Shown: positions 19,429-29,500 of the stretch, one piece after another
Layout: each line of letters starts with the position of its first letter
Numbering within the stretch: the first letter of the stretch is position 1
Assembly (NCBI RefSeq): GCF_008017835.1
Contig: NZ_VRLT01000026.1
Span: 62,001 to 126,000 of the forward strand
DNA from: Mesonia sp. HuA40
GTDB lineage: Bacteria; Bacteroidota; Bacteroidia; Flavobacteriales; Flavobacteriaceae
Direction: 5' to 3'
DNA length: 64,000 nucleotides
Position numbers and translations under genes: made by a program
Notes under the pieces: generated by a model
Seen by the model: only the letters and a program-made list of their open reading frames with translations
The model's database searches: none
Told to the model about the DNA's origin: nothing

Positions 19429-20256
19429 TTAAGACAATAATTGATCTACATAAACTTTCATTTGTTGCTGAAGTTCAAAGGCTTTGTTTTTGGCGGCTTC
19501 TGCAAAATCTGTTTGTCTACTAGCGTAAATAATTCCTCGCGAAGAGTTGACTAGCAAGCCTACTTGATTGTTAAGCCCGTATTCGCAAACCTCTTTTAAA
19601 TTTCCACCTTGAGCTCCTACCCCAGGAACCAATAAAAAATGGTTAGGCACAAGCTCTCGAATAATCTTAAACGAAGATGCTTTTGTGGCGCCCACTACAA
19701 ACATTAAATTTTGCGAGTTCTTCCAATTCACAGCCGTTTTCAAAACTTTATGATAAAGCTCCTGGTTATTCACTAAAGCTTGCGTTTGAAAATCGAGTGC
19801 GCCCTCATTAGAGGTTAAGGCCAATAAAATGGTGTGCTTATTGGGAAAAGCCAAAAACGGCTCTACTGAATCTTTACCCATATAAGGAGCTACCGTCACC
19901 GAATCAAATCCCAAATCTTCGAAAAAAGCTTTTGCGTAGCGACTAGAGGTATTACCTATATCACCTCTTTTGGCATCTGCTATGGTAAAAATATCAGGAT
20001 ACTGCTCATTAATATACCGTATAGTCTTTTCTAAAGCTAACCAACCCTTAACACCATAAGCTTCATAAAAAGCGGTATTAGGTTTATAAGCCACGGCAAG
20101 TTTATGGGTTGCATCTATAATTGCTTTATTAAAAGCAAAAATTGGGTCTTCTTCTTGAAGTAAGTGCTCGGGGATTTTATCTAAATCGGCATCTAAACCG
20201 ATGCATAAAAAAGATTTCTTTTGTTTTATTTGCTGAACAAGTTCTGCTGTGGTCAT
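19429..20256 (-). CDS. pyrF: orotidine-5'-phosphate decarboxylase (type 2)
   Basis: Converts OMP to UMP, the last step of pyrimidine synthesis. The 275 residues match the longer type 2 subfamily, with the active-site region [19 protein letters not shown] (catalytic Lys/Asp array) and VPGVGAQGG near the C-terminus. It lies 27 bp downstream of prfA and is probably co-transcribed with it, a common order in Bacteroidota. Confidence 0.95.
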   Translation of the reverse strand: MTTAELVQQIKQKKSFLCIGLDADLDKIPEHLLQEEDPIFAFNKAIIDATHKLAVAYKPNTAFYEAYGVKGWLALEKTIRYINEQYPDIFTIADAKRGDIGNTSSRYAKAFFEDLGFDSVTVAPYMGKDSVEPFLAFPNKHTILLALTSNEGALDFQTQALVNNQELYHKVLKTAVNWKNSQNLMFVVGATKASSFKIIRELVPNHFLLVPGVGAQGGNLKEVCEYGLNNQVGLLVNSSRGIIYASRQTDFAEAAKNKAFELQQQMKVYVDQLLS

Positions 20257-20283
20257 AATAGTGATGCAAGTGCCTTTAAAAGA

Positions 20284-21360
20284 TTAAAAGATATCTGATC
20301 CTTCTTTAAGTTTTTCGGTATTAGCAACCAATTTTAATTCGTCAATAATTTTTTGAATATCCCCGTTCATTATATTAGACAAATCATATAAAGTTAAATT
20401 TATACGGTGGTCGGTAACACGGCCTTGCGGATAATTATAGGTTCTAATTTTTGCACTACGGTCACCACTAGTTACCATTGAACCTCTTTTAGCTGCATCG
20501 GCCTCTTGTTTTTTGGCCAGCTCCATATCATACAATCTAGAGCGTAAAACTTTAAATGCCTTTTCTTTATTTTTATGCTGTGATTTTTGATCTTGACATT
20601 GAGCTACTATACCTGTAGGCTCGTGCGTAAGACGAACTGCAGAATAGGTTGTATTTACCGATTGCCCTCCAGGACCAGAAGAACAGAAGTAGTCAATTCT
20701 TACATCTTTAGGATCTATTTCTACATCAAATTCTTCGGCTTCTGGAAAAACCATTACGGTTGCTGCGCTAGTATGCACCCTTCCTTGGGTTTCTGTTTGT
20801 GGCACACGCTGTACACGATGCACTCCTGCTTCATACTTTAAAGTACCATAAACGTCTTCTCCGCTCACCTCAAATTGAATTTCTTTAAATCCTCCATTAG
20901 TTCCTTCAGAAAAATCTACTGTACTTACACTCCAGCCTTTGCTCTCACAGTATTTAGTAAGCATTTTATAAATATCTCCTGCAAAAATACTTGCTTCATC
21001 CCCGCCTGTTCCCGCACGAACCTCAACTACTGCATTTTTAGCATCTTCAGGATCTTTAGGTATAAGCATCATTCTTATTTTTTCTTCTAGCTCAGGAAGT
21101 TCTTGTTTAGCCTCTTCTAGCTGCATTTTGGCCATTTCGACCATTTCTTCATCGCTCCCATCGGCAATAATCTCTTCGGCTTCGCTCTTATTTTGAGTAA
21201 GTTCTATATAGCGCTCTCGCTCTACCATTAACTTTTTAAGGTCTTTATACTCTTTTGTAAGCTCTACATATCTTTTTTGATCGGCAATGATTTCAGGTTG
21301 TATAATTAAATCGTTAACCTCGTCAAATCGCTGCTTTACTATGTTTAATTTATCTATCAT
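20284..21360 (-). CDS. prfA: peptide chain release factor 1
   Basis: Recognises UAA and UAG stop codons and triggers peptide release. The 358 residues include the GGQ loop ([20 protein letters not shown]) and the decoding-domain stop-recognition loop in the [18 protein letters not shown] region, which contains the RF1-type motif position. The length is standard. A -7 box lies at 21379-21386 and pyrF follows. Confidence 0.96.
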   Translation of the reverse strand: MIDKLNIVKQRFDEVNDLIIQPEIIADQKRYVELTKEYKDLKKLMVERERYIELTQNKSEAEEIIADGSDEEMVEMAKMQLEEAKQELPELEEKIRMMLIPKDPEDAKNAVVEVRAGTGGDEASIFAGDIYKMLTKYCESKGWSVSTVDFSEGTNGGFKEIQFEVSGEDVYGTLKYEAGVHRVQRVPQTETQGRVHTSAATVMVFPEAEEFDVEIDPKDVRIDYFCSSGPGGQSVNTTYSAVRLTHEPTGIVAQCQDQKSQHKNKEKAFKVLRSRLYDMELAKKQEADAAKRGSMVTSGDRSAKIRTYNYPQGRVTDHRINLTLYDLSNIMNGDIQKIIDELKLVANTEKLKEGSDIF

Positions 21361-21378
21361 AAAAATTCAATAATTGCA

Positions 21379-21386
21379 CAAATTTA
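21379..21386 (-). promoter_or_regulatory. -7 box of the prfA-pyrF promoter
   Basis: Reads TAAATTTG on the minus strand (TAnnTTTG), 18 bp before the prfA start, implying a very short leader. Confidence 0.5.
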
Positions 21387-21497
21387 CGATTATTTCTTGA
21401 TTGTATTAACTGCTGCTTTTAATATTATGCTCTAACTAGTATATTTTTCTAGTTGCTATTAAATCCGCATAAGCAACTATTACTTGTTGTATAAATT

Positions 21498-21529
21498 AAA
21501 AAACGACCAATGTTTATTGGTCGTTTTTT
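21498..21529 (-). terminator. intrinsic terminator of nrdJ
   Basis: Hairpin of ACGACCAAT / ATTGGTCGT with a 4-nt loop, flanked by A and T runs on both sides. It lies past the nrdJ stop. The T tract works in both directions, but only nrdJ is transcribed into it. Confidence 0.85.
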
Positions 21530-21561
21530 AATTTACACATTGAATTTAGTACTTACTAATT

Positions 21562-24108
21562 TTATCCGCATTTTGAAGAACCGCAATTGGTGCAAGTAAG
21601 GCATCCCTCTTGATACACCAATTGGTCTGAGTTACAGCTTTGACATCTGCCTTTGGCTTGAGTTCCATCTTCTACATATCGCTTGAGTGCACGCACTACA
21701 CCATTTTTCCAAGTGTTTATAGATTGGCTGTCAAGCTGAAGACTATTAATAAGGTCTACAATTTTATTGATTGGCATCCCGTAGCGCAATGTACTCGAAA
21801 TCAGTTTTGCATAATTCCAATACTCTGGGTCAAATTTATGCGAAAGCCCTTCAATAGTGGTTTTATAACCACGTTTATTCTCGTATTGGAAATCATAACG
21901 AGAAGTACCGTCTGCATTTCTGTTCTTAATTATTAATCCATTGGTTACCCAGCGTGGCAATAAAATACCGTCTTCATCATCGGCTAGACCGGTAAAAATC
22001 TCATAAGGTTGATCATTTATACTTCCAATAAAAGCAATCCACTTCTCTTTATTGTTTTGAAAACGCACAATATCGGCTGTTAAAACATCTGGTCTTTTTG
22101 TAGGAAAAGCAGTTAAAGTTTCTGCATTTTCTTCTTCTTTTTCTTCGTTTGAAATCAATACACCACTTCTTGAACCGTCTCTATAAACGGTAACCCCTTT
22201 ACATCCCGATTGCCAAGCTTCAAGGTAGAGCTTTCCTACTAATTCTTCTGACACATCGTTAGGTAAGTTAATGGTAACACTAATAGAGTGATCTACCCAT
22301 TTTTGCACTGCGCCTTGCATATGAACTTTGCTTAACCAATCTACATCGTTTGAGGTAGCTTTGTAATAGGGCGACTCTTGCACGAGTTGATCTAACTCTT
22401 GTTGGGTGTAATTTTTATTCACATCATACCCTTGGACTTGCATCCATTGTTTAAACCTGTGATGAAATACAACATACTCTTCCCAAGAATCGCCTACTTC
22501 ATCAACAAAATCTACACGGGCTTCTTTGTCATTTGGATTTACTTTACGCCTACGTTTATAGACCGGTAAAAAGACGGGTTCAATTCCCGAACTTGTTTGG
22601 GTCATTAAACTTGTAGTCCCAGTTGGAGCTATTGTTAGTAGCGCTATGTTTCGTCTACCATACTCCATCATTTCATAATACAGTTGCTCATCGGCTTCTT
22701 TCAAACGGAGTATAAACGGGTTATTGGCCTCTCTTTCTGAATCATAGATTGCAAAAGGACCTCTTTCCTTGGCGGTATAAACCGATCCGCGATAGACGGC
22801 TAAAGCTAAATTTTTGTGAACTTCTACCGAGAATTCGTTACCTTCTTGCGAACCATACTTGATTCCTAGGGCAGCTAACATGTCTCCTTCGGCTGTAATA
22901 CCAATTCCTGTTCTTCTTCCTTCTTCAGCTTTTCGTTGAATGTTTTTCCATAAATTACGCTCGGTTGCTTTAATTTCTGAAGATTCTGGATCAGCATCAA
23001 TCTTTTCTATAATCGCATCTATTTTTTCAAGCTCGAGATCAATGATATCGTCCATCATGCGCTGAGCGTAAGCAGCATGCTTCTTAAATAAATCAAAGTC
23101 AAAACTAGCTTCTGGAGTAAAAGGATTATTAACGTATGAGAATAAGTTTATAGCCAATAACCTACAAGAATCGTAAGGACACAATGGTATTTCACCGCAC
23201 GGATTTGTTGATACGGTTTTATACCCTAGGTCAGCATAACAATCTGGTATAGATTCTCTCGTAATTGTATCCCAGAATAATATACCTGGTTCGGCTGATT
23301 TCCAGGCATTGTGAACTATCTTCTTCCATACTCCTGAAGCATCAATTTCTTTTTCAAATTTTGGCTTTTCGCTAAAAACAGGATATTTTTGAGTATAAGA
23401 TGTATCGTTTTTAACTGCTTTCATAAACTCATCATCAATCCTCACCGAGACATTAGCACCGGTAACTTTACCTTGTTCCATTTTAGCATCAATAAAGTCT
23501 TCTGCATCTGGATGATTTATAGATACCGACAGCATAAGGGCTCCTCGCCTACCGTCTTGCGCAACTTCTCGTGTTGAATTCGAATAACGCTCCATAAAAG
23601 GCACTATCCCCGTTGAAGTAAGGGCAGAGTTTTTCACTTCGCTCCCTTTTGGCCTTATATGCGATAAATCGTGACCAACCCCTCCACGACGCTTCATTAA
23701 CTGAACTTGCTCTTGATCTATCTTCATTATCCCTCCGTAGGAGTCTGAATCGCCGTCATTACCTATAACAAAACAATTAGAAAGCGAGGCTACCTGATAG
23801 GGGTTTCCTATACCGGCCATAGGGCTACCTTGAGGTACAATATATTTAAAATCTTTAATAAGATTAAAAACCTCCTCTTCACTCATTGGGTTAGGATACC
23901 TTTTTTCTATTCTAGCTATTTCCTTAGCAATACGACGGTGCATATCATTAGGAGTTGCCTCATAGATATTCCCTTCAGAATCTTTTAGCGCGTATTTGTT
24001 TACCCATACACGAGCAGCAAGATCATCGCCATTAAAATATTCTAGAGAAGCTTTGAATGCTTCATCTTGTGAAAAAACTGAAGTTTTTTGTTTTGTTTTT
24101 ACTTTCAT
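21562..24108 (-). CDS. nrdJ: adenosylcobalamin-dependent ribonucleotide reductase (class II)
   Basis: Reduces ribonucleotides to deoxyribonucleotides with a B12-generated radical and without oxygen. In 848 residues: N-terminal SLSNCFVIGNDGDSDSYGG, VGHDLSHIRP, the active-site STNPCGEIPL, APTGTTSLM, and a C-terminal Cys-rich tail (CQSCNSDQLVYQEG, CTNCGSSKCG) that can bind zinc or carry the redox Cys pair. The length is typical of the flavobacterial form. It is a single-gene unit, with a -7 box at 24204-24211 and a terminator at 21498-21529. It depends on B12, as does IcmF. Confidence 0.95.
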   Translation of the reverse strand: MKVKTKQKTSVFSQDEAFKASLEYFNGDDLAARVWVNKYALKDSEGNIYEATPNDMHRRIAKEIARIEKRYPNPMSEEEVFNLIKDFKYIVPQGSPMAGIGNPYQVASLSNCFVIGNDGDSDSYGGIMKIDQEQVQLMKRRGGVGHDLSHIRPKGSEVKNSALTSTGIVPFMERYSNSTREVAQDGRRGALMLSVSINHPDAEDFIDAKMEQGKVTGANVSVRIDDEFMKAVKNDTSYTQKYPVFSEKPKFEKEIDASGVWKKIVHNAWKSAEPGILFWDTITRESIPDCYADLGYKTVSTNPCGEIPLCPYDSCRLLAINLFSYVNNPFTPEASFDFDLFKKHAAYAQRMMDDIIDLELEKIDAIIEKIDADPESSEIKATERNLWKNIQRKAEEGRRTGIGITAEGDMLAALGIKYGSQEGNEFSVEVHKNLALAVYRGSVYTAKERGPFAIYDSEREANNPFILRLKEADEQLYYEMMEYGRRNIALLTIAPTGTTSLMTQTSSGIEPVFLPVYKRRRKVNPNDKEARVDFVDEVGDSWEEYVVFHHRFKQWMQVQGYDVNKNYTQQELDQLVQESPYYKATSNDVDWLSKVHMQGAVQKWVDHSISVTINLPNDVSEELVGKLYLEAWQSGCKGVTVYRDGSRSGVLISNEEKEEENAETLTAFPTKRPDVLTADIVRFQNNKEKWIAFIGSINDQPYEIFTGLADDEDGILLPRWVTNGLIIKNRNADGTSRYDFQYENKRGYKTTIEGLSHKFDPEYWNYAKLISSTLRYGMPINKIVDLINSLQLDSQSINTWKNGVVRALKRYVEDGTQAKGRCQSCNSDQLVYQEGCLTCTNCGSSKCG

Positions 24109-24203
24109 AATCAGGCTTTTTGCGGTCTTTGTTTTAACTAAATTTCAAAAGATAAACTTAGCAAAAAAAAAGACATGTTTCACACCATAAAAATAAAAGT
24201 TTA

Positions 24204-24211
24204 CAAAAGTA
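24204..24211 (-). promoter_or_regulatory. -7 box of the nrdJ promoter
   Basis: Reads TACTTTTG on the minus strand, 95 bp before the nrdJ start. The leader shows no recognisable B12-riboswitch structure. The same TACTTTTG occurs before purM and glnN. Confidence 0.45.
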
Positions 24212-24301
24212 TAATGCTAACTAACTGATTAAAAGTGGTTTAATTATTTATCAACAGAAAAAAGTTAACAAGTTTTGAAGATTACTAGAGGTAAAATCTG
24301 T

Positions 24302-25348
24302 TTAAAAGGCAACCGTTACCCCTATACCTAATTGCTGTTTCCACTGTACTCGAGAGCCTCCTTCTACTAGCTCTCCAGCTTCATTTTCAATTTGGATTTT
24401 TATATTGTCATCATATTTTAAGTGAGACCCTAAACGTGCCCGGATAAAACTATTGACTTTAAAATTAAGGCGAAACTCCCAATCAACATCTACGTTGCCA
24501 AATTTATCTATATAGTCTGAATATAAACTAAGTCTGTTGTGCATACTAACATTCTCCCAAAGGGTCAAGTCATGTTCTGCGGTAATCAATATACCTAATT
24601 CTGTTTTTGTATTTTCACCTTCTTTTAGCAGGTTACCTTCTTCATCATAAACAGCAGGGGTTACACCAAAAGCACCTTGATTTGCTAATTCTTGGTCGAA
24701 AACCATTGTAGACCTTAGTGTTAAAGGCGAAGCATAGGCTGAAAAGTTTTTCTCTTCGATGTTAATTTCTCCCCCGACCCCAAGAAACACATTGGCTGGC
24801 GAGAAAAATGTTGATATTTTATCATCGGTATTAGGATATTTATATCCATTGGTTAATTGAGTACTTACTCTCATTTTTGCCGAATAGAACCAATTGGAAA
24901 GACTATCTGCTCGAAAACCAATGGTCGAATTAAGCTCTATATTATCATCGGTCTTTTTTAAAATTTCATCTTTTTGTTGGTTGACACCATAGCGCACGAG
25001 CAACTCATTGTTCCATCTTAAAAAACCTCGCTCATAAATACGTTTAAATTTTGCATTTAACAAACTAGATAATGATGAAACTCCCCCCGCATTCCAATTA
25101 ACAAAAGCCACCTCACTAATATCGTATTCTATTTTGTTGACCTTGGTCCAATAAGAAACCGGCACCTTACGTTTAAGCACTTGGTTAGGCGTGTAATCTA
25201 TACTTGAAGGTATGACCGTTCTGGCCCTAAAATTAAATGGTTTAAGTGTATCAGACACCTGAGCAAAAGATACATTCACGCATAAAATGCACATCCAAGC
25301 TAAAAGATACGCTTTGAACTTATCAAATCGCAAATTCATGAACAACAC
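24302..25348 (-). CDS. DUF3078 family outer-membrane/secreted protein
   Basis: A 348-residue exported protein with a signal peptide ending CVNVSFAQ. It has the DUF3078 pattern: a conserved WNAGGVSSLSSLLNAKF near residue 85, alternating beta-strands throughout and a final strand ending in Phe (GIGVTVAF), as expected of an outer-membrane beta-barrel. The function is unknown. It lies 8 bp downstream of purM, so the two are co-transcribed. Confidence 0.8.
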   Translation of the reverse strand: MLFMNLRFDKFKAYLLAWMCILCVNVSFAQVSDTLKPFNFRARTVIPSSIDYTPNQVLKRKVPVSYWTKVNKIEYDISEVAFVNWNAGGVSSLSSLLNAKFKRIYERGFLRWNNELLVRYGVNQQKDEILKKTDDNIELNSTIGFRADSLSNWFYSAKMRVSTQLTNGYKYPNTDDKISTFFSPANVFLGVGGEINIEEKNFSAYASPLTLRSTMVFDQELANQGAFGVTPAVYDEEGNLLKEGENTKTELGILITAEHDLTLWENVSMHNRLSLYSDYIDKFGNVDVDWEFRLNFKVNSFIRARLGSHLKYDDNIKIQIENEAGELVEGGSRVQWKQQLGIGVTVAF

Positions 25349-25356
25349 TTATCGGT

Positions 25357-26532
25357 TTAGTAATCGAAAGTTCCTTTATCTGATTGGATACTAAGACTTT
25401 TCCCTTTATTAGAAGTTTCAACTCGACCTATTATTTTTGCATCTACATCAAATGATTTTGAGATGGCAATAATTTGTTCGGCCACTTCTTGAGAAACATA
25501 AAATTCTAAGCGATGCCCCATATTAAAAACTTGATACATCTCTTTCCAATCTGTTTTACTCTCTTCTTGTATCATTGCAAACAACGGCGGCACCTCAAAC
25601 ATATTGTCTTTTACAATATGTAAATTTTCAATAAAATGAAGGATTTTAGTTTGTGCACCCCCACTACAATGTACCATACCGTGAATTTCTTTTCGGTTTA
25701 TTTTTGATAAAACTTCTTTAACAATAGGAGCGTAAGTTCGTGTTGGAGATAAAACTAACTTACCTGCATCCAATTCTGTTTCTGTTTCATCAAGTAAATT
25801 TTTTGAACCTGAGTAAACCAATTCTTCGGGTATATTCGCATCAAAACTTTCGGGATATTTTTTCGCTAAAGCGGAATTAAAAACATCATGTCTTGCCGAG
25901 GTTAGTCCATTACTACCCATCCCGCCGTTATAAGCATCTTCATAACTAGCTTTACCATATGAAGCTAAGCCAACTATAACATCTCCAGCTTGAATATTTT
26001 TGTTGTCGATAACGTGATCACGTCTCATTCTAGCTGTCACGGTTGAATCTACGATTATGCTGCGCACCAAGTCTCCTACATCGGCAGTCTCGCCTCCTGT
26101 TGAAAAGATATTTACCCCGTGCTCTTTTAAGCTCTCGATTAATTCTTCTGTTCCCGTAATTATAGCCGAAATTACTTCACCGGGAATTACATTTTTATTT
26201 CTCCCTATGGTCGAGCTTAAAAGAATATTGTCGGTGGCTCCTACACAAAGTAAGTCATCAATATTCATAATTAAAGCATCTTGAGCAATTCCCTTCCACA
26301 CACTCAAGTCTCCAGTTTCTTTCCAATACATATAAGCTAAGGAAGATTTAGTACCGGCACCATCTGCATGCATAACCAAGCAATGTTCTTCAGACCCAGT
26401 TAAGTAATCGGGTACAATTTTACAAAAGGCTTGCGGAAACAATCCTTTATCCACGTTTTTAATCGCGTTGTGTACATCTTCTTTTTGCGCAGAAACTCCA
26501 CGTTGAGCATATCGTTTACTTACCTTGTTCAT
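25357..26532 (-). CDS. purM: phosphoribosylformylglycinamidine cyclo-ligase (AIR synthetase)
   Basis: ATP-dependent ring closure of FGAM to AIR in purine synthesis. The 391 residues are of the longer Bacteroidota form, with ATP-binding HADGAGTKSSLAY, substrate-binding IMNIDDLLCVGATDNILLSS, GGETADVGDLVRS, and a C-terminal NMGHRLEFYV. It has its own -7 box at 26553-26560, although no terminator separates it from the curli operon 65 bp upstream, so readthrough is possible. Confidence 0.93.
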   Translation of the reverse strand: MNKVSKRYAQRGVSAQKEDVHNAIKNVDKGLFPQAFCKIVPDYLTGSEEHCLVMHADGAGTKSSLAYMYWKETGDLSVWKGIAQDALIMNIDDLLCVGATDNILLSSTIGRNKNVIPGEVISAIITGTEELIESLKEHGVNIFSTGGETADVGDLVRSIIVDSTVTARMRRDHVIDNKNIQAGDVIVGLASYGKASYEDAYNGGMGSNGLTSARHDVFNSALAKKYPESFDANIPEELVYSGSKNLLDETETELDAGKLVLSPTRTYAPIVKEVLSKINRKEIHGMVHCSGGAQTKILHFIENLHIVKDNMFEVPPLFAMIQEESKTDWKEMYQVFNMGHRLEFYVSQEVAEQIIAISKSFDVDAKIIGRVETSNKGKSLSIQSDKGTFDY

Positions 26533-26552
26533 ATCAAATGCTTTTAAAGTTG

Positions 26553-26560
26553 CAAAAGTA
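26553..26560 (-). promoter_or_regulatory. -7 box of the purM promoter
   Basis: Reads TACTTTTG on the minus strand, 20 bp before the purM start codon; TAnnTTTG consensus. Confidence 0.5.
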
Positions 26561-26597
26561 CTTAATTTACAAGTAAGCTTATATTATTATTCAAATA

Positions 26598-28103
26598 TTA
26601 TTTCCATTCAGGCATATAGGCCCCATCTACCAATAAAAAGCGTGGTTCATTATCGTTAGGGTTTATATCGCTAATATAAATTTGTGGAGTTGCATTTAAA
26701 TTATTGGGAACGTTAACAAAAATAATATCTGCACCTGTAGGCGAAAACTTTGGATCCAAATCATTGGTTCCTGCTTCTTTCTCACTAGAAATATCTACCA
26801 ATGCTTGCGTGTTTAGGTTATATAAAAATATTCTTGAATCTAACTTCCTATAGTTAGGATTTTCAAAACCTTGCACGTCTCGTGTAAACAACACGCGATT
26901 TCCTGCAGGTGAAAAATCAATCCCGCCAACTGCTCCAGGCAGGTTTTGCTGAATCATATGAGTGACTAGATTTGTATTTAAATCATAAACAAATACTTTT
27001 GCATTGTAACCACTATTATCATTGGTAATAAGTGCTATTTTAGAATTGTCATTTTCATACACGGCAACTTCTGTAATCAAACTACCGTCTGATGTTTGGT
27101 AAATGGCTTGTGTGCCACCACCGGTATAGTTCACTTGAAAAAGGTTGGTAAAATTAGGATAAACCAGGGCGTTGCCATTGGATGTCCAATCAAAATCAAC
27201 CATTTCCATATTGAATCCTCCTATTGGAATACTTGAGATTTGCTGTTGGTCACTCCCATCTGGATTCATTGTGAACAGATGCGTTTGGGCTCCTACGCTT
27301 CGCATAAAAGCAATTTTATTTACCGCATTGTTTTTTCTGGGTCTAAAGCTATTGTAATTTTCTGATGTAAGCTGAATTTCATCTTCATCTTCAGAAAGTG
27401 CAAAGATTACATTATTCCCATTCACATTCTTAACAAAATGATTAGTAATTACAGGAAAATCAGTAGTTTTAAATGTAAATAATTCACTTCGCACTGCATC
27501 ATTTACACCATCGTTTACGCTAACTTGCCAAAAATATTGTTTAGAAAACTGTAAATTATTAACCTGTTTGATCGTATCTGTAATATTTTCAAAACGCAAC
27601 ACTTCTTGGTTTTGAGCATCTCTAATTTCGAGTGTGTAAGTTAATGATTCTTGATCTTCTCTGTCTTTACTTTTACCCCAAGCAAACTCAAAATTGTTTG
27701 ATACGTCGACTTGATTATCCTGAGGAAGTAAAGGTACTGGAGCTTTTGGTGGTGTATTTAAAACCGCCTCATTTTCCATCTCGAATATAACATTTACACT
27801 GCTGTTCGCTTGAACAGTTACCCCTTCAAAATTTGCTGTAAGCCCTTCCTTTTTTGCCTGAACCGAATACTCTCCTACGCTTACACCTTCTAGAATAAAT
27901 TGACCAAAATCATCAGTAAATACAGTTGAAGTAGCAGGATTTGTAGAAATCTTAGCGTTTGCAATAGGTGATTTATCTTCTTTATTTACTACAGATCCAG
28001 TAATATCTCCTATTTCAGATTCATCTATAGTATCTTCTTCGCAGCCATAATGGAATACACCCAAAAAGGCAAGAATTAAAAATAGTAATTGTTTATTCTT
28101 CAT
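26598..28103 (-). CDS. curli-operon lipoprotein with CarboxypepD-like, FN3-like and TolB-like propeller domains
   Basis: A 501-residue lipoprotein. The start at 28103 gives a signal ending FHYGC (lipobox); an upstream in-frame ATG would add 11 charged residues. Order: carboxypeptidase-regulatory-like domain (about 30-110, ITGSVVNKEDKSPIANAKI), an FN3/Ig-like domain (about 115-215, PLLPQDNQVD...WGKSKD), then PD40/WD40-like blades (about 220-500, such as FTMNPDGSD and DPKFSPTGADIIFV). The start overlaps the csgG stop by 11 bp, so it is translationally coupled to it. Proteobacterial curli operons have no such gene. A role in fibre anchoring or secretion quality control is an inference. Confidence 0.82.
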   Translation of the reverse strand: MKNKQLLFLILAFLGVFHYGCEEDTIDESEIGDITGSVVNKEDKSPIANAKISTNPATSTVFTDDFGQFILEGVSVGEYSVQAKKEGLTANFEGVTVQANSSVNVIFEMENEAVLNTPPKAPVPLLPQDNQVDVSNNFEFAWGKSKDREDQESLTYTLEIRDAQNQEVLRFENITDTIKQVNNLQFSKQYFWQVSVNDGVNDAVRSELFTFKTTDFPVITNHFVKNVNGNNVIFALSEDEDEIQLTSENYNSFRPRKNNAVNKIAFMRSVGAQTHLFTMNPDGSDQQQISSIPIGGFNMEMVDFDWTSNGNALVYPNFTNLFQVNYTGGGTQAIYQTSDGSLITEVAVYENDNSKIALITNDNSGYNAKVFVYDLNTNLVTHMIQQNLPGAVGGIDFSPAGNRVLFTRDVQGFENPNYRKLDSRIFLYNLNTQALVDISSEKEAGTNDLDPKFSPTGADIIFVNVPNNLNATPQIYISDINPNDNEPRFLLVDGAYMPEWK

Positions 28104-29487
28104 CTTTATTTGTGTTTTTTTCTTTGTTGCCTCCAAACATATAGGTTAAACCGATTCCTACATCGAGAAAATAATCATCTCGTTTTCCATAATTCAATGC
28201 GTCTATTTCATCAGAAAAAGACAAGTGATAAGTTCCTTTTAAAAATACATTTAATCTAGAGTTTAAATTATATTGAAGACCAGCTCCATATTGAATTTTA
28301 AAAAATTCCTCTTGATTTGTAAACCAGTTATTTTTCTCGCTTTGAAAAAGCATACCAGCCCCCGCATGAAAGAAGGGTGAAAATTTATCAAAGGGTAAGA
28401 GGTAAACCTCGGTATCTAAATCAACGCCTAAATGCAAGGTGTTTTTGGAGTTCGGAATTTCAAAGTCTAAAGCATACCCCTTTAGACTAGCTCCGAAATG
28501 AGGAACGAACCGGTGATGGTATCCTAATTTTCCGATATAGTCAAAATCTCTCGCACCATAATCTCCCAAAAATCTATTTAACCCCAATTGAATTTCAATA
28601 GCGTTTGTATAATTAAAATCGATTTTTTTACGGTTATATAATTCAACAGCCTGCTCTTCCTGTTTCTGTTGATTATATTTCTCGATTAAAGCTTGTGCCT
28701 CTTCTGTGTTTTCTGCCGACCAAATTTTCTCTTCTAAGCCCTCAATAATAATGGCCTCAACAGCTTTTTCAATAGCCTCTTTGACTACCAATTGTAAAGG
28801 TTCATTTTTAGTATAGCCAGTTTCTACCTCTAAAAGTCTTTGAAAGTTTACATACCTAAACAAGCTTGCATCAATAGCTTGAGACAAAATTGTTTTTGAG
28901 ACATAGACAGTCTTTAAAATTTCACCATTTGAGGTGGAAATGGCCCGTAAATAAATCGTAATACGATCTTGTTTATACTGTGTACTGCCTCCTGCTCCAA
29001 AATATCGTGCGCCAAAGCCTCCTGTTAATATGTTAGTATCGTAAGACACCACCCCTCCTTCTAATAGCACACCTGCGAATAGTAACGGAGGTACTGCCGG
29101 GCCATTACTCCCTGCGTATTCTTGCCTTGTAGATCTAATGATATTTCGCTCATTAAGTAAATTACTTAAGTTTTCACGTTCTATTGGCGTAAACCACTCC
29201 GAGTCTTCTAATGCTTTTATCAATATTGAAGTTCCTCCTTGGGTTACAGCAGTACTAAAAGAGCTCCCGTTTTGAATTTCTTTATATTGCCCGGTTTGAT
29301 CTTTAAAAGAATAAACACCAACTACAACTTTTTTCTGTGGTTTAGGAAGGTCTTTTAAGGTTTTGCTAGCTGTGGTCAATTCACCGGTACGTGCCTTTTG
29401 TTGTTTTATAGGTTGATTAAAGTAAGTTCCACAACCAACAAAAAAGCCCGTAACCAGGATAACTGATATGGTTTTCCATCGTTTCAT
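28093..29487 (-). CDS. csgG: curli secretion channel CsgG with C-terminal beta-barrel extension
   Basis: Outer-membrane lipoprotein that forms the nonameric secretion pore for curli subunits. It begins with a lipobox (FFVGC); the CsgG domain runs to about residue 265 and shows GVYSFKDQTGQYKE, WFTPIERENLSNLLNERNI, and the constriction-loop region with transmembrane hairpins around GGFGARYFGAGGSTQYKQD. E. coli CsgG is about 277 residues; this protein has 464. The extra 190 residues look like a porin-type beta-barrel (alternating strands, last strand YFLDVGIGLTYMF). It lies between csgF and the propeller lipoprotein. Confidence 0.93.
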   Translation of the reverse strand: MKRWKTISVILVTGFFVGCGTYFNQPIKQQKARTGELTTASKTLKDLPKPQKKVVVGVYSFKDQTGQYKEIQNGSSFSTAVTQGGTSILIKALEDSEWFTPIERENLSNLLNERNIIRSTRQEYAGSNGPAVPPLLFAGVLLEGGVVSYDTNILTGGFGARYFGAGGSTQYKQDRITIYLRAISTSNGEILKTVYVSKTILSQAIDASLFRYVNFQRLLEVETGYTKNEPLQLVVKEAIEKAVEAIIIEGLEEKIWSAENTEEAQALIEKYNQQKQEEQAVELYNRKKIDFNYTNAIEIQLGLNRFLGDYGARDFDYIGKLGYHHRFVPHFGASLKGYALDFEIPNSKNTLHLGVDLDTEVYLLPFDKFSPFFHAGAGMLFQSEKNNWFTNQEEFFKIQYGAGLQYNLNSRLNVFLKGTYHLSFSDEIDALNYGKRDDYFLDVGIGLTYMFGGNKEKNTNKDEE

Positions 29488-29500
29488 AAATGTCCAGAAA

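Noticed and set aside
20587-21090. Plus-strand ORFs opposite prfA
   Set aside because: Shadows of a well-conserved gene; Cys- and Tyr-rich translations typical of antisense frames.
24109-24301. B12 riboswitch in the nrdJ leader
   Set aside because: The leader is short and AT-rich, without a visible B12-box or extended stem structure.
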